The notes beneath the pieces are model-generated. The model was not told where the DNA came from. It did not search any database and saw only the letters and a program-made list of their open reading frames with translations. Positions 1 to 9,200 of a DNA stretch of 47,718 nucleotides are shown one piece after another (within the stretch, counting starts at the first letter, position 1; each line of letters opens with the position of its first letter). A program made the position numbers and the translations under genes. Source of the DNA: JANNMJ01 sp031397815 (GTDB lineage Bacteria > Bacteroidota > Bacteroidia > Cytophagales > Hymenobacteraceae); the NCBI GenBank assembly GCA_031397815.1, contig JANNMJ010000221.1:1-47718 (forward strand), in the 5' to 3' direction.

Positions 1-1596
1 GGCCCCCGCCACGGGTGCGCCGTTGAGCAGCCATTGCCAGCCCACGGCCACGCCCCCGGTTTGCGCCGTGAGTACGCCGCCGCTCCAGCTCACCACCGGC
101 GGGGCCGGGCGCGGGCGCGGCTGCACCGTGACCTGCGCGACCATCAGGCGCGGCGGGGCGTCGCCGTTCAAGCCCTGCACGCGGTACGTGGCGGCCGAAT
201 CGACGGGCACGCGGATGGTGGGGCCGGTCGCGCCCGCGGGCAGATGCCGCCCCGGCGCCCACGTCATCTGCGTGACCCCGCCGCCGAAGGCGAGCAGCGT
301 CACGCTATCGCCTTGGCACGGGGTGGCCGAGGGCTGCGCCGCCGCCTGCAACACCCCCGCATTGCGGAAAAACGTCTCGTTGAGGGCGGGGGGGTAGTAG
401 GCGCGGGCCGGATAGGGGAATACCACGGCCCCCATCCGCACGCCGCACGCGGCACCTAACCGGTTCGGGTAGTCGATGACGTTGAGTTGCGAGGCTTGTA
501 TAGATGTCGGCAGCGCATACATCGTATCCGTGGCAAAGTAGAGCTTGCCATCTACCCCCAACTGCATCACCCGCACCGCATAGTTATCGAAGCCGCCATC
601 GAACACCATTTGCCGCGAGGCGGCAATCTGATTGACGGGTAGCGTTAGGTCGTACTGGTAAATCCGACTGGCGGCGTGAAGGGGAAGCGGTGAATTATTA
701 GGAGCGATGTAAAGCCGTGTACCATCAGGGGAAAAAGCCCCTCCGGCAAAGAGCGTGGCCGAGCAGGTGTTGCCCGGCGGGCACACGTCGTCTTGAAAGA
801 CAGGCCCCGTAATGCGCCCCGTTACTTGATCAAAATCAAAAAGCTGTAGCTTGGCTTTAGGGTCGCTTGTCAGCAGCAACTTATTGCCACTGACCGACAT
901 TTTTAGTCGACAATTTACGGCGTCATCATAACCACTAATGGAACCACTCGTGCCACCGCCGATGATGAAGGCGGTGTCGAAAGGCATCCCCGCACGGCTA
1001 ATAATAGGATTGGTGGAGACGCCGCTCGCCGAGACCCGCCAGACTAAAAAGGTATCGCCAATGGCGGTGTGCGACACGACCCACGTATCGCCGTTGGGAG
1101 CCGTGGAAGCAGTCATAACATTGGCGACACTCTTGCGCAGGAATACACTCCCAATTGCGGGGTCTAAATCCCCAAAACCGTCGTTTAGCGTCATATCCAC
1201 CACTTCATACCGAAGGCTGTGAGCGCGTGGATTGAAATGACCGCCAGAAATCCATTCGAAAAATGCGTGCACATTCGAAGCACCCGGTTTTTGCACAGCA
1301 AGTGACACCGCGCTGTTCAGCGACCGAGCGTGTGGCATCGGGCGATGCCGCTGATCCCAGATGGTAGGAATCCCACCGTAAAAAATCAATTTGCCCGCAG
1401 CATCACTGACTGAGACATATTGCCCTTCACTTTGTGTTTTGCCCCCTCGTTCAAACCTTGGGGCTCCGTGGGTAAAATCGACTCCCACACTATCGCCCCA
1501 GAACCAGTGGGCGCCTTGTAATTGCTGCGCAAACGTGGGTACCCCTAGTAGGAGTACCCACGCCGTGCAAGCCCATTGAAGTAGTTGCCGTTGCAT
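1..1596 (-). CDS. Secreted Bacteroidota surface protein, C-terminus cut by window edge
   Basis: My reading of the minus strand from the ATG at 1596 stays open to base 1, about 532 codons, so the C-terminal part lies outside the window. Residues 1-24 form a signal peptide ending in PTFAQ. The next segment (FWGDSVGVDF, SVSDAAGKLIFYGG, IWDQRHRPMP, AVQKPG) matches the N-terminal pattern of large exported Bacteroidota proteins, where the usual form is close to WYFGxxAGLDF, SISDxxGNLLFYTDG, VWNxxHxxMPNG and IVPKPG; that region is thought to be a beta-propeller. After about residue 415 an Ig/PKD-like domain begins. Proteins of this kind normally end in a T9SS sorting or gliding-motility C-terminal domain, which cannot be seen here. 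Cell-surface location is inferred; the function is unknown. It lies 37 bp downstream of the next minus-strand secreted gene and could be co-transcribed with it. Confidence 0.85.
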   Translation of the reverse strand, partial: MQRQLLQWACTAWVLLLGVPTFAQQLQGAHWFWGDSVGVDFTHGAPRFERGGKTQSEGQYVSVSDAAGKLIFYGGIPTIWDQRHRPMPHARSLNSAVSLAVQKPGASNVHAFFEWISGGHFNPRAHSLRYEVVDMTLNDGFGDLDPAIGSVFLRKSVANVMTASTAPNGDTWVVSHTAIGDTFLVWRVSASGVSTNPIISRAGMPFDTAFIIGGGTSGSISGYDDAVNCRLKMSVSGNKLLLTSDPKAKLQLFDFDQVTGRITGPVFQDDVCPPGNTCSATLFAGGAFSPDGTRLYIAPNNSPLPLHAASRIYQYDLTLPVNQIAASRQMVFDGGFDNYAVRVMQLGVDGKLYFATDTMYALPTSIQASQLNVIDYPNRLGAACGVRMGAVVFPYPARAYYPPALNETFFRNAGVLQAAAQPSATPCQGDSVTLLAFGGGVTQMTWAPGRHLPAGATGPTIRVPVDSAATYRVQGLNGDAPPRLMVAQVTVQPRPRPAPPVVSWSGGVLTAQTGGVAVGWQWLLNGAPVAGA

Positions 1597-1633
1597 AGCT
1601 AATGGACGAAAACAGGATGCTGTCAACCCGCGC

Positions 1634-3715
1634 CTATTGCGCGACCATCACCTTCGTGTGGCTCGGCTGCTTCTGGCCGGGGCGCGTTACCTGAATCTGG
1701 TATAGCCCCTGCCGCCAGTCGCGCACACTAATCTCGGCGCCAGCGGTGTAATGAGCTAGCGTGAGCTGCTGCTGCCCGTAGGCATTCACTACACGAACGG
1801 TCCAGTTTTCGTCTGGTAGGGCGGCTTGGCTGCCTTCCGCTGCTTTGGGCACCAACGTAAACGTTTCGGCAGTCAGGTTAGGCAGAGCTACTATCTCTTG
1901 CTGTGCGACATCCGTCAGCGAAGTAGCTCCCGGACGAGCGCAGCACGGTGGCGGTGGGCCGCTTGGGTCGTAAAGCGTTAAGGTTTTACTTGCGCTGCCG
2001 ATTGTTTGCACATTACCACAGGTCGTAAGCGTGGTGTTTAATTGAATCGAATAAGGTGACCCAGCGAGATCAAATGACCTTGATAGTACACTTCCTATTG
2101 TAGTGACAGATGGATAGTTAATGTTTCCGCTGGTCACTGTCCAAGAAGATATTCCTGACTGCCCCGGTGTCCCGGTCACCGTACGAATACCTGGCCCCGT
2201 GAACGTCACGGTAGCAGGAGAGGTGGCCGTAGCGGGTGCAATAGACGGCCCGGACACCGTATTCAGGAAGTTGTAGTTCCAGCCGTCGATTTGGCGCGGC
2301 AGGTCGAAGCCGTAGTTGAACGCGCTGTTGTTCCCCAGATAGTAGGTGCCGACGGTGTTCGGCTTCACTTCCCGCAGGGTCGTGCTGACGTTCCCTGAGC
2401 GCAGGTGCGCGTACATCACGTTGTTGTAGCCAATGACCAGCTTGGCGCGGGCCATCGTCTTCGTCGTGTTCAGGGTAGCCACGGTGGGCTGCGCGGTGGT
2501 GGTGGCGTAGGCGGCCGTGTAGTTCAGCACGGTGATGCCGTTGTTCCCGACGGTGGTGGCATTCGGATCGCCGCCAGAGGCAATCAGCTGGTTGTTGTTC
2601 AGTGGGTTGAAGATTACGCTCGAACCGCGCACGCTTGCCGCGTTGGAGCCGTAAATGGTCGAGAACCGGACGCGGTTGGTGGCTGGCTGATTGAAGTTGA
2701 TGTAAACGATATCGGCGGCACCACCCGTGCCGCTCGCTACCCACGCCACCCGCGACCCATCCCGCGAGACGACGGGCGTGGCGCCCACGAATTGTGCGGG
2801 CGCAATTCCGCTCGTGCTGGTGGGCAGGTTGTAGATAGGCGTAACCACGCCCGTGGGCGTAATCATATACACCACGAGCTTCGACTCGAACATCCCGCTG
2901 GTCGAGGACGCGCCCCCCGGCGACCCCGTGATGCCGGTAAACTGCCCGATGACGGCCAGATAGAAATTGTTGTTCTGATCAGGGCCGCTGGCCGAAAAAC
3001 GTACCGGTCCATACGCCGTTTGGGTTTCGTTCAGGATCCGTTGCGAGGGGCCAGCCAAATCAAACACGCCAGCGGTTGCCCCGAGCGTGAGGGGTGAACG
3101 AGTAATGTAGGAACAACCCGTAAGCTGGTCGCCGTTGGAGTCGGTGCCGGATGAGGCGTAGGTCGTGCCGAACACCAAAAACTCGTTACACTTGGCGAGC
3201 AGCGGAATGACCGTGAAGTTGTCGCCGGTGAAAAGGCCCATATCCGCGCTGCGGGTATTGGTTACGTCGGCAAAGTAAAAAGCATCGTGCCCGGGGCTGT
3301 TCGACGAACGAACCGATAGCGTACCGTTCGGCTGCACGAAATGCACATCGCCCCAAAGCCCAATATGGAACCACGGGTTACCGTTCGGGCGTGGGTAGTG
3401 CAAATACGTCGTAGCAGGCCAATCAATGGTCTGGGTACTACCGACCGGCATGGAGCCGTCGCCGTTAGAGAACATAATGCTATTATTTGTTCCTGATTTC
3501 GGGAACCAGATCGGTTGCTGGCTATGAGCCGGCTCAGCACCCAGCAGGGCTCCACAGAATCCTGTGACGACTAACAACCGCTTGACGACTGCACTGCTAG
3601 CCTTGTATAGGCCGGGGCGAAACCGCAAATGGCATTTTTCAAAGAGGGGGGGGGGGTGTTTTTCATGGGTAATACAGACACTCGGCGTACCGATACGTTT
3701 CGGATACTTTATCAA
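1634..3715 (-). CDS. Secreted T9SS-type protein of unknown function, uncertain start
   Basis: Open frame of 693 codons from a TTG at 3715. A hydrophobic signal peptide (RLLVVTGFCGALLGAEPAHSQ) lies only about 40-65 residues in. The body is Ser/Thr/Gly-rich with beta-propeller-like stretches (VVSRDGSRVAWVASG, NPLNNNQLIASGG). The last ~80 residues resemble a T9SS type A sorting domain (WTVRVVNAYGQQQLTLAHY to GLYQIQVTR), so export to the cell surface is likely. The start is odd. A good ATG with Lys-Asn after it (3666) is out of frame by one base, and an 11-G run at 3646-3656 lies between it and the signal peptide; a 12-G run would put that ATG in frame. In the sequence as given, translation must begin at TTG 3715 or at an internal TTG. 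The substrate or partner is unknown. Confidence 0.75.
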   Translation of the reverse strand: MIKYPKRIGTPSVCITHEKHPPPLFEKCHLRFRPGLYKASSAVVKRLLVVTGFCGALLGAEPAHSQQPIWFPKSGTNNSIMFSNGDGSMPVGSTQTIDWPATTYLHYPRPNGNPWFHIGLWGDVHFVQPNGTLSVRSSNSPGHDAFYFADVTNTRSADMGLFTGDNFTVIPLLAKCNEFLVFGTTYASSGTDSNGDQLTGCSYITRSPLTLGATAGVFDLAGPSQRILNETQTAYGPVRFSASGPDQNNNFYLAVIGQFTGITGSPGGASSTSGMFESKLVVYMITPTGVVTPIYNLPTSTSGIAPAQFVGATPVVSRDGSRVAWVASGTGGAADIVYINFNQPATNRVRFSTIYGSNAASVRGSSVIFNPLNNNQLIASGGDPNATTVGNNGITVLNYTAAYATTTAQPTVATLNTTKTMARAKLVIGYNNVMYAHLRSGNVSTTLREVKPNTVGTYYLGNNSAFNYGFDLPRQIDGWNYNFLNTVSGPSIAPATATSPATVTFTGPGIRTVTGTPGQSGISSWTVTSGNINYPSVTTIGSVLSRSFDLAGSPYSIQLNTTLTTCGNVQTIGSASKTLTLYDPSGPPPPCCARPGATSLTDVAQQEIVALPNLTAETFTLVPKAAEGSQAALPDENWTVRVVNAYGQQQLTLAHYTAGAEISVRDWRQGLYQIQVTRPGQKQPSHTKVMVAQ
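3646..3656. repeat. 11-base G homopolymer in the 5' end of a secreted-protein gene
   Basis: Eleven consecutive G on the plus strand (C on the coding strand) between ATG 3666 and the signal peptide. One more base would place that ATG in frame. It could be a slipped-strand phase-variation tract or a homopolymer length error in the assembly. Confidence 0.9.
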
Positions 3716-4110
3716 GATAGAATTTACTTTTAAAACGGCGCAAGGGAATCGGTGTTATCGCAGGCAATTCATATCCAAACGAAAAGATAAAGATCTGATT
3801 GAAAGATGTTTGATTGTAAAAAATGTTTTTCAAACATTCGTTCGACGTGCACTTTTGAATCAACCATGCAAGCGGGCGCCCGGCTTTTCAGACCGAACCG
3901 ATACGCGGGGTAGAGTTTGTTTAGGCGGTAAATAAAAGTGCAATTTTTTAGCACATTACTCATATTGTATGCCCATAATCAATGCTTGGGCGGTGGAGTG
4001 TTTGGCTTCCCGACGCTGGGCGACAGACGCTTATGTGCCGGCACGAGGCGCCGCCGCCTTAAAGAGGGCGAAAACCGCGGACGACGCGCGTCAGTAAGTC
4101 TCCTTTAGCC
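3716..4110. other. 395-bp intergenic region, no gene recognised
   Basis: The region is AT-richer than its surroundings and lies upstream of the minus-strand gene ending at 1634. Only short ORFs with no recognisable sequence are present. No clear TAnnTTTG element was found on the minus strand. It probably holds the promoter of the secreted-protein gene. Confidence 0.5.
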
Positions 4111-4178
4111 AAGCAAAAAAACCCATCACGGCCCCGCCGACTCTGGTAGTCAGCGGGGCCGTGATGGGTTTTTTGCTT
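4111..4178. terminator. Strong bidirectional intrinsic terminator
   Basis: An almost perfect inverted repeat: AAGC, seven A and CCCATCACGGCCCCGC at 4111-4137 pairs with its complement at 4153-4178, around a 15-nt loop. Each strand has a T run after the GC stem. It lies just downstream of the minus-strand YkvA-like gene and would end its transcript. Confidence 0.9.
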
Positions 4179-4192
4179 ATGCAGAAGCGCGC

Positions 4193-4843
4193 TTACCGCA
4201 CGTTTCCGCCGGGGTCGCCGCCGGAGTGGTCGGCGGAGCGGGAAGGGGCGCGGGTGCCGTCGGTGGTGAGGGCACGGACGCTGTGGTCGCGGGACGCTTC
4301 GGGAGTGGGGTGGCCGTGGTCGTCGGGGCTGAGGGCGGCGGCTTGCGGCTTCGGGGCGATGGTGTGGTGCTGGTGGGCACTGCCGCCGCTAGCGCTGGCT
4401 GGCTCGGCGGATGGGCCTTTTTGCTCTTCTTCCCAGACGGCGAAGCGGTCCATCTCATCTTTGATGGTCGACATGAACCACGCTAAGAGCGCAGCGTCGT
4501 CGAGGAGACCGATGACGGGGATGAAGTCCGGAATCGCGTCGATGGGGCTCATGAAGTAGAGCAGCACGGCGGTTCCGCCGAGGAGCACCGGCGTGGGGAT
4601 GCCGTGGTAGCGCCCGCCGACGGCGGAGCCGATCATCCGGAAAAGCACTTGCAGGCTCTCCCAGACTTCACCGGCAAGCTGGCCGATGTCTTTCTTCTCC
4701 GAAGCTTTGCTGTACGCATCGTTGAGCAGCTTCTTGATGCGCAACGGCTTCTTGACGTACTCTTCGGCGCTGCCGAGGATGCGCTTGTAAATCGGCGAGC
4801 CAGCTACTTGTTCGCCGGATGGGGTGCGGGGTGGGTTTTCCAT
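4193..4843 (-). CDS. YkvA family (DUF1232) membrane protein
   Basis: 216 aa from ATG 4843. This start was preferred because the upstream extension to 5065 is low-complexity and unlike the family. Residues ~75-135 carry the DUF1232 core: two hydrophobic helices joined by the family signature LYFMSPIDAIPDFIPVIGLL (95-114), followed by DDAALLAW. Members are small inner-membrane proteins of unknown biochemical role. N-terminal residues 1-70 are helical and charged. The C-terminal ~75 residues are a Pro/Ser/His-rich disordered tail (AHQHH, SPDDHGHPTPEAS), longer than in most family members. It stands alone, with a strong terminator after it and a divergent regulator gene upstream. Confidence 0.85.
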   Translation of the reverse strand: MENPPRTPSGEQVAGSPIYKRILGSAEEYVKKPLRIKKLLNDAYSKASEKKDIGQLAGEVWESLQVLFRMIGSAVGGRYHGIPTPVLLGGTAVLLYFMSPIDAIPDFIPVIGLLDDAALLAWFMSTIKDEMDRFAVWEEEQKGPSAEPASASGGSAHQHHTIAPKPQAAALSPDDHGHPTPEASRDHSVRALTTDGTRAPSRSADHSGGDPGGNVR

Positions 4844-5216
4844 GGAATTGGTGGGGAGTGGACAGGGAGCTACAGGAAAGTAGGCGGAAGTGGAATCAGG
4901 CGTAATACTACTGAAGGCTATGCGGAGTTGTGTAAAAAACGTGCCGCGCCGCGTGCTTACCGGCGCCTCGAAGAAAAACTTTGAGAAAAAATGATTAACG
5001 GCGCCTTCTAAAAGTGCCAATGCGCACCCGTGACCGCCAACTTCTAGAAAGATGATTATTATCACATAATTTTTCTACAATCTGGATATACAATGCTTCT
5101 ACCTTTACCCGGAAGCGATTCTAATGCCCCTCTCATCAGAAGCTGCTTCACCACTCTGCCTCCTTGTTCCGCCCTGCCCTTGGGCTTCGGTCTTCTCTCA
5201 TCATTACTCCTTTTTC
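4844..5216. other. Divergent intergenic region between the YkvA-like gene and the response regulator
   Basis: 373 bp. The stretch 5055-5110 is AT-rich (ATGATTATTATCACATAATTT) and is the best place for promoters of the two divergent genes. In-frame extensions of both genes run into it, but they are low-complexity and look non-coding. Confidence 0.4.
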
Positions 5217-5735
5217 GTGCATACCAGTACTCCCCCCCTGCCCAGAGTCCTTATCGTTGAAGATGATACCGTGAGCGGCTCGCTGTTACAAGCCTGCATT
5301 CGGCAGGCGAATGGGCTGCCCATCGGCCCGGCCCGCACCGCCGATCACGCGCTGGATTTATACGCCACCGATAAGCCCGATCTGGTGCTCCTCGACGTGC
5401 ATCTGGCGGGCCAGACCGACGGCGTCGCGCTCGCCAGTCAGCTGCGGCAGCGAAACCCGACTATTCCCCTCTTATTCATCACCGGCGCCACCGACGACGA
5501 CACGTACCAGCGTGCCCAGCAGCTCCAGCCGGTGCGATTCGTGCTGAAACCCTTCAACCCTATCGCCGTGAAGCGGATAGTGGAAGCGGTGCTGCTTCAA
5601 ATGACCGTAACGGCGCAAGCCAACGCCATCATGAATTCGAGCAAGACCATCTCGCTCCATCCGCCCCCCCCCCCCTCGCCCGCATCAGTACGGCGAACAA
5701 CCTGTCGTGGTACCTGCCGTCTCCCTTGCCGATGA
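5217..5735 (+). CDS. LytTR response regulator, receiver-domain half (frame broken at C12)
   Basis: From GTG 5217 (in frame with an ATG at 5124 whose extra 31 residues look non-coding) the protein reads RVLIVEDD, then LVLLDVHL with the phospho-acceptor Asp, FITGAT with the conserved Thr, and VLKPF with the conserved Lys. That is a complete CheY-like receiver domain. After about 145 residues the frame enters a run of 12 C (5664-5675) and then nonsense, ending at 5735. The LytTR DNA-binding half continues directly afterwards in another frame. With 13 C (or 10) the two halves join into one protein of about 291 aa with the usual REC-LytTR layout. As given, this encodes only a receiver domain with a short aberrant tail. 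No sensor kinase gene is adjacent. Confidence 0.8.
   Translation: MHTSTPPLPRVLIVEDDTVSGSLLQACIRQANGLPIGPARTADHALDLYATDKPDLVLLDVHLAGQTDGVALASQLRQRNPTIPLLFITGATDDDTYQRAQQLQPVRFVLKPFNPIAVKRIVEAVLLQMTVTAQANAIMNSSKTISLHPPPPPSPASVRRTTCRGTCRLPCR
5664..5675. repeat. 12-base C homopolymer splitting the LytTR regulator gene
   Basis: Twelve consecutive C lie exactly in the linker between receiver and LytTR domains. Thirteen C restore one frame (HPPPP then LARISTANNLSWYLP and into the LytTR domain) with no stop codon. It is either a slippage switch or an assembly or sequencing error. Confidence 0.9.
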
Positions 5736-6091
5736 AGGCGGTAACGGAGAAGGCGACGACGGGGAAAGAGAAGATTTTTGTCCGCGAGAACGGGCGGCTG
5801 GTGCGCCTCACGATTGAGCACATCATCAGCGTCCAGACCGACAGTAAGTACTGCGTGCTGACGATGAAGAGCGGCCAGCGCCACTCCGTCCGGACGCCGC
5901 TGTTCGAGCTGCTCGAAGAGCTGCGGCCCGGCGACTTTTTGCGCGTTCATCGGTCGTGGCTCGTCAATCTCTCTTACATCGAGATGATTGCGCTCGCCGA
6001 GTCCACCATCTTCCTGAGCGGCGGCAGCGAAGTGCCGCTGGGCCGGGTTTACCGCGATGAGCTGATGTACCGCGTGCGACTAGTCGAGTAA
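5732..6091 (+). CDS. LytTR DNA-binding domain, second half of the split response regulator
   Basis: 119 aa from ATG 5732 (a TTG lies two codons earlier), out of frame with the receiver half. Residues ~14-118 are a full LytTR domain: KIFVRENGRLVRL, HIISVQTDSKYC, LFELLEEL, FLRVHRSWLVNLSYI, and the basic LGRVYRDEL near the end. LytTR domains bind direct repeats in promoters and in Bacteroidota often control surface polysaccharide or secreted protein genes. The open frame extends upstream without a stop to the C12 tract, so this is most simply the C-terminal half of one gene. Target genes are unknown; the FG-GAP surface protein gene starts 158 bp downstream on the same strand. Confidence 0.8.
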   Translation: MKAVTEKATTGKEKIFVRENGRLVRLTIEHIISVQTDSKYCVLTMKSGQRHSVRTPLFELLEELRPGDFLRVHRSWLVNLSYIEMIALAESTIFLSGGSEVPLGRVYRDELMYRVRLVE

Positions 6092-6112
6092 CGGAAACTA
6101 CAGGATAGCAAA

Positions 6113-6156
6113 CCGCCCACCGCGCCCGTCCAACCGGGACGGGCGTTGGGGGCGGA
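6113..6156 (+). terminator. Candidate hairpin terminator after the LytTR gene
   Basis: GCCCGTCC at 6124-6131 pairs perfectly with GGACGGGC at 6137-6144 over a 5-nt loop, and flanking CCGCCCAC/GGGGGCGG can extend the stem imperfectly. There is no clear U run, so it may be weak or only a structured spacer. Confidence 0.4.
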
Positions 6157-6249
6157 AAATCGGTCGTTCGTCTTAATACTGATAGGATCGAATTTGCCTT
6201 CACCGAATTTTGACGAAGCAGGTGCTTTTTCCCTGCTGAAATCAAGCGT

Positions 6250-9200
6250 ATGAGGCATTTTTTCGCCAAAATATTATTTTACCTCACCGTCGCGGTGGCC
6301 GTGCCGGGAGCGGCGATGGCGCAAATGGGAGTCGGCACCATCACCCCGAACTCGTCGACCCGAATCGACATCGTTTCCAGCTCCCGAGGGGTTCGGCTGC
6401 CGCAAATCAACCTTATTTCCACTACCGACGCTACGACCATCGCCAGCCCGGCGCCGTCGCTGCTGGTTTGGAACACGAATGCGAGCCTGCCCGCGGGCGT
6501 CGGCTATTATTTTAATAACGGCACGAGCAGCGCGCCGGTCTGGGTTAAAATAATCACGAACGCTGCTGGCGACGGCACCGGTAACGACTGGACGCACAAC
6601 GGCAATACGCTGACCGCCGAGAAGACCCTCGGCACTAAATCGGGGCAGGATTTGCCACTGATTACCAACAACATCGAGCGCGTGCGGATTACGGCTCTCG
6701 GCAACATCGGTATCGGGATTGCTACCCCTGATTCGTCGGCGCTCCTGCAAATGGGGTCTACCACGCAAGGCGTCCTCGTCTCGCGGATGACCACCGTTCA
6801 GCGCAACGCCATCGCGGCGCCCGCTGACGGCCTGCTCGTGTATAACATCGACAATAACTGCTTCAATTACTGGGACGCTACTGCCGGTGAATGGCAAGGA
6901 ATGGGCTGCGATGCGACACCTTCCACCACGGGCGGCGCCATCAGCTGCGCCACCCTCACGGTGCAGGGCACGTACCAGCAGGGCGTGGAGCTTAGCGGCT
7001 CCAACACCATCACCTTCATCCTCAACAACGCGGACGCCGGGCAATATAAAATTACCGCGAGCGCGAACGGGATGACGTTCACGGCCACCGATACCCTCGG
7101 CGCGGCCGGCTCCTATACGGTGGTGCTGACCGGCACGGGGACGCCCTTGAGCTTAGGCCCCGTGGCGGTAGCGATTGCGTATAATGGCGCGCAGTGCGTG
7201 GCCGTCATCAACGTGACGACGGGCATCGCTACCTGTTCGGCGTGCCCCGGCGTGGGCGCCCTGACGGGCACGCTCACGGCGGGCACGGCGGCGTCGGGCG
7301 TCTCGCAGGCGCTGACGGTGAGCTATACGGGCGGCACGCTTTACTCGATCAACACCGCTACCGTCAATGGCATCGGGCTGGCGTCGCCGACTTCCGGCAA
7401 TCTCGAACCCTCCGTCGCCACCCTCGATATGACCATCAGCGGCACGCCGGTGGTGCCGGGGAACGTGGTGCTGCCGTACAGCATCAACGCGCAAACCGGC
7501 TGCTCCGTGACGATCCCGGTAACATCCGGCACGGGTCGCGTCTCGTCGGTGAACTGTGCGGGGACGCTCAGCGGCACCTACCTGGCGGGGTCGCCGATGA
7601 GCGGCACCAATACGAAGGTGGTTACCCTGACCGTCAGCACGGCGGGCACGTTTTACCTGCGCACGGCGGAGGTGAATGGCGTGTACTTTCAGGCCGGGCC
7701 GGTATCCCTCGCCACCGGAGCGCAGAACGTGACCATGACCGCCAACCGCACCGGAAATGCGCCCGGCACTTTCTCCTACACCGTGACCGCGAGCAGCTCG
7801 GCGACGGCGTTCTCTACCTGCTCGTTCAACGTGATTTACTCAGTGCCGGCAGGAACCCCGAACTACCCGGCCATTAGCTGCGGCTCGGCGGGGGCTCCAT
7901 ACACTTGCCTGAAGGCGAACAATACGGGTGCTTTGGACAACTTCGGCACTTCCGTGGCCGTGAGCGGCGACGGGCTGATGATGGCCGTCGGGGCACCGCT
8001 GGAAGATGGGAGCGGTACTGGCATCAACCCGGCCAACAACGATGGCGCCAGCGATGCCGGTGCCGTCTACATCTACACCCGCGCCACCCAAGCCAGTACG
8101 TGGGCGTACCAGACGTATATCAAGGCCTCGAACGCGGGTTCGGGCGACAATTTCGGCATCAGCGTAGCCCTCAACTCCGATGGTACCACCCTCGCCGTAG
8201 GCGCGCATCAGGAGGACAGCAACGGCTCCGGCATCAACCCCGTCAATAATAACCTGCTCTTCGAAACCGGCGCTACCTACGTGTTCACGCGGAGCGGCAG
8301 CACCTGGAGCCAGCAGGCGTACATCAAGGCCGGTGTCGCCGATTACGGCGATCGGTTCGGCTATACCGTGTCGTTGAGCGCCGATGGCAGTACGCTCGTG
8401 GTGGGCGCGAATCAGGAGGATGGCAGCGGCACGGGCGTCAATCCGGCGCACAACAACTCCCTCGCTAATGCGGGCGCGGCGTATGTGTTCTCGCGCACGG
8501 GTAGCACCTGGACGCAGCAGGCGTATCTGAAAGCGAGCAATACGGGCGGCGGCGACGAGTTCGGCTGGAACGTAACCGTCAGCGACGACGGCAACACCGT
8601 GGCCGTCGGGGCGCGTTACGAAGACGGCAGCGCCAAGGGCATCAACCTCACGAGCAACAATCTGGCGTCTAATGCCGGGGCGACCTACGTGTTCACGCGG
8701 AGCGGCAGCGTCTGGACTCAGCAAGCCTACATCAAAGCGGGCAACGCGGGCGCGAACGACTATTTCGGCTGGTCGGTGACGCTCAGCTCCGACGGCAGCA
8801 CCCTCGCCGTGGGCGCCCAGCGCGAGGACGGCAGCGGCACCGGCGCCAACCCCGCCGATAACAACTCTGCCGGCGATGCTGGCGCCGCCTACGTGTTCAC
8901 GCGGAGCGGCACCACCTGGACCCAGCAAGCCTACATCAAGGCGAGCAACACGGGTGGGGGCGATTTATTCGGGAATGACATCTCGCTCAGCGACGACGGC
9001 AGTACCCTCGCCGTCGGCGCTTCTCTGGAAGACGGCAACGGCTCGTGCATCAACGCCTCCGACAACAACTCTTCCGGTGATAAAGGCGCCGCCTATGTGT
9101 TCACGCGCACCGGCACTGGCTGGGTGCAGCAATCCATCGCGAAAGCCAACAACGGCGGCGACGGCGACCATTTCGGCCACTCCGTGCGGTTGAGCGCGAA

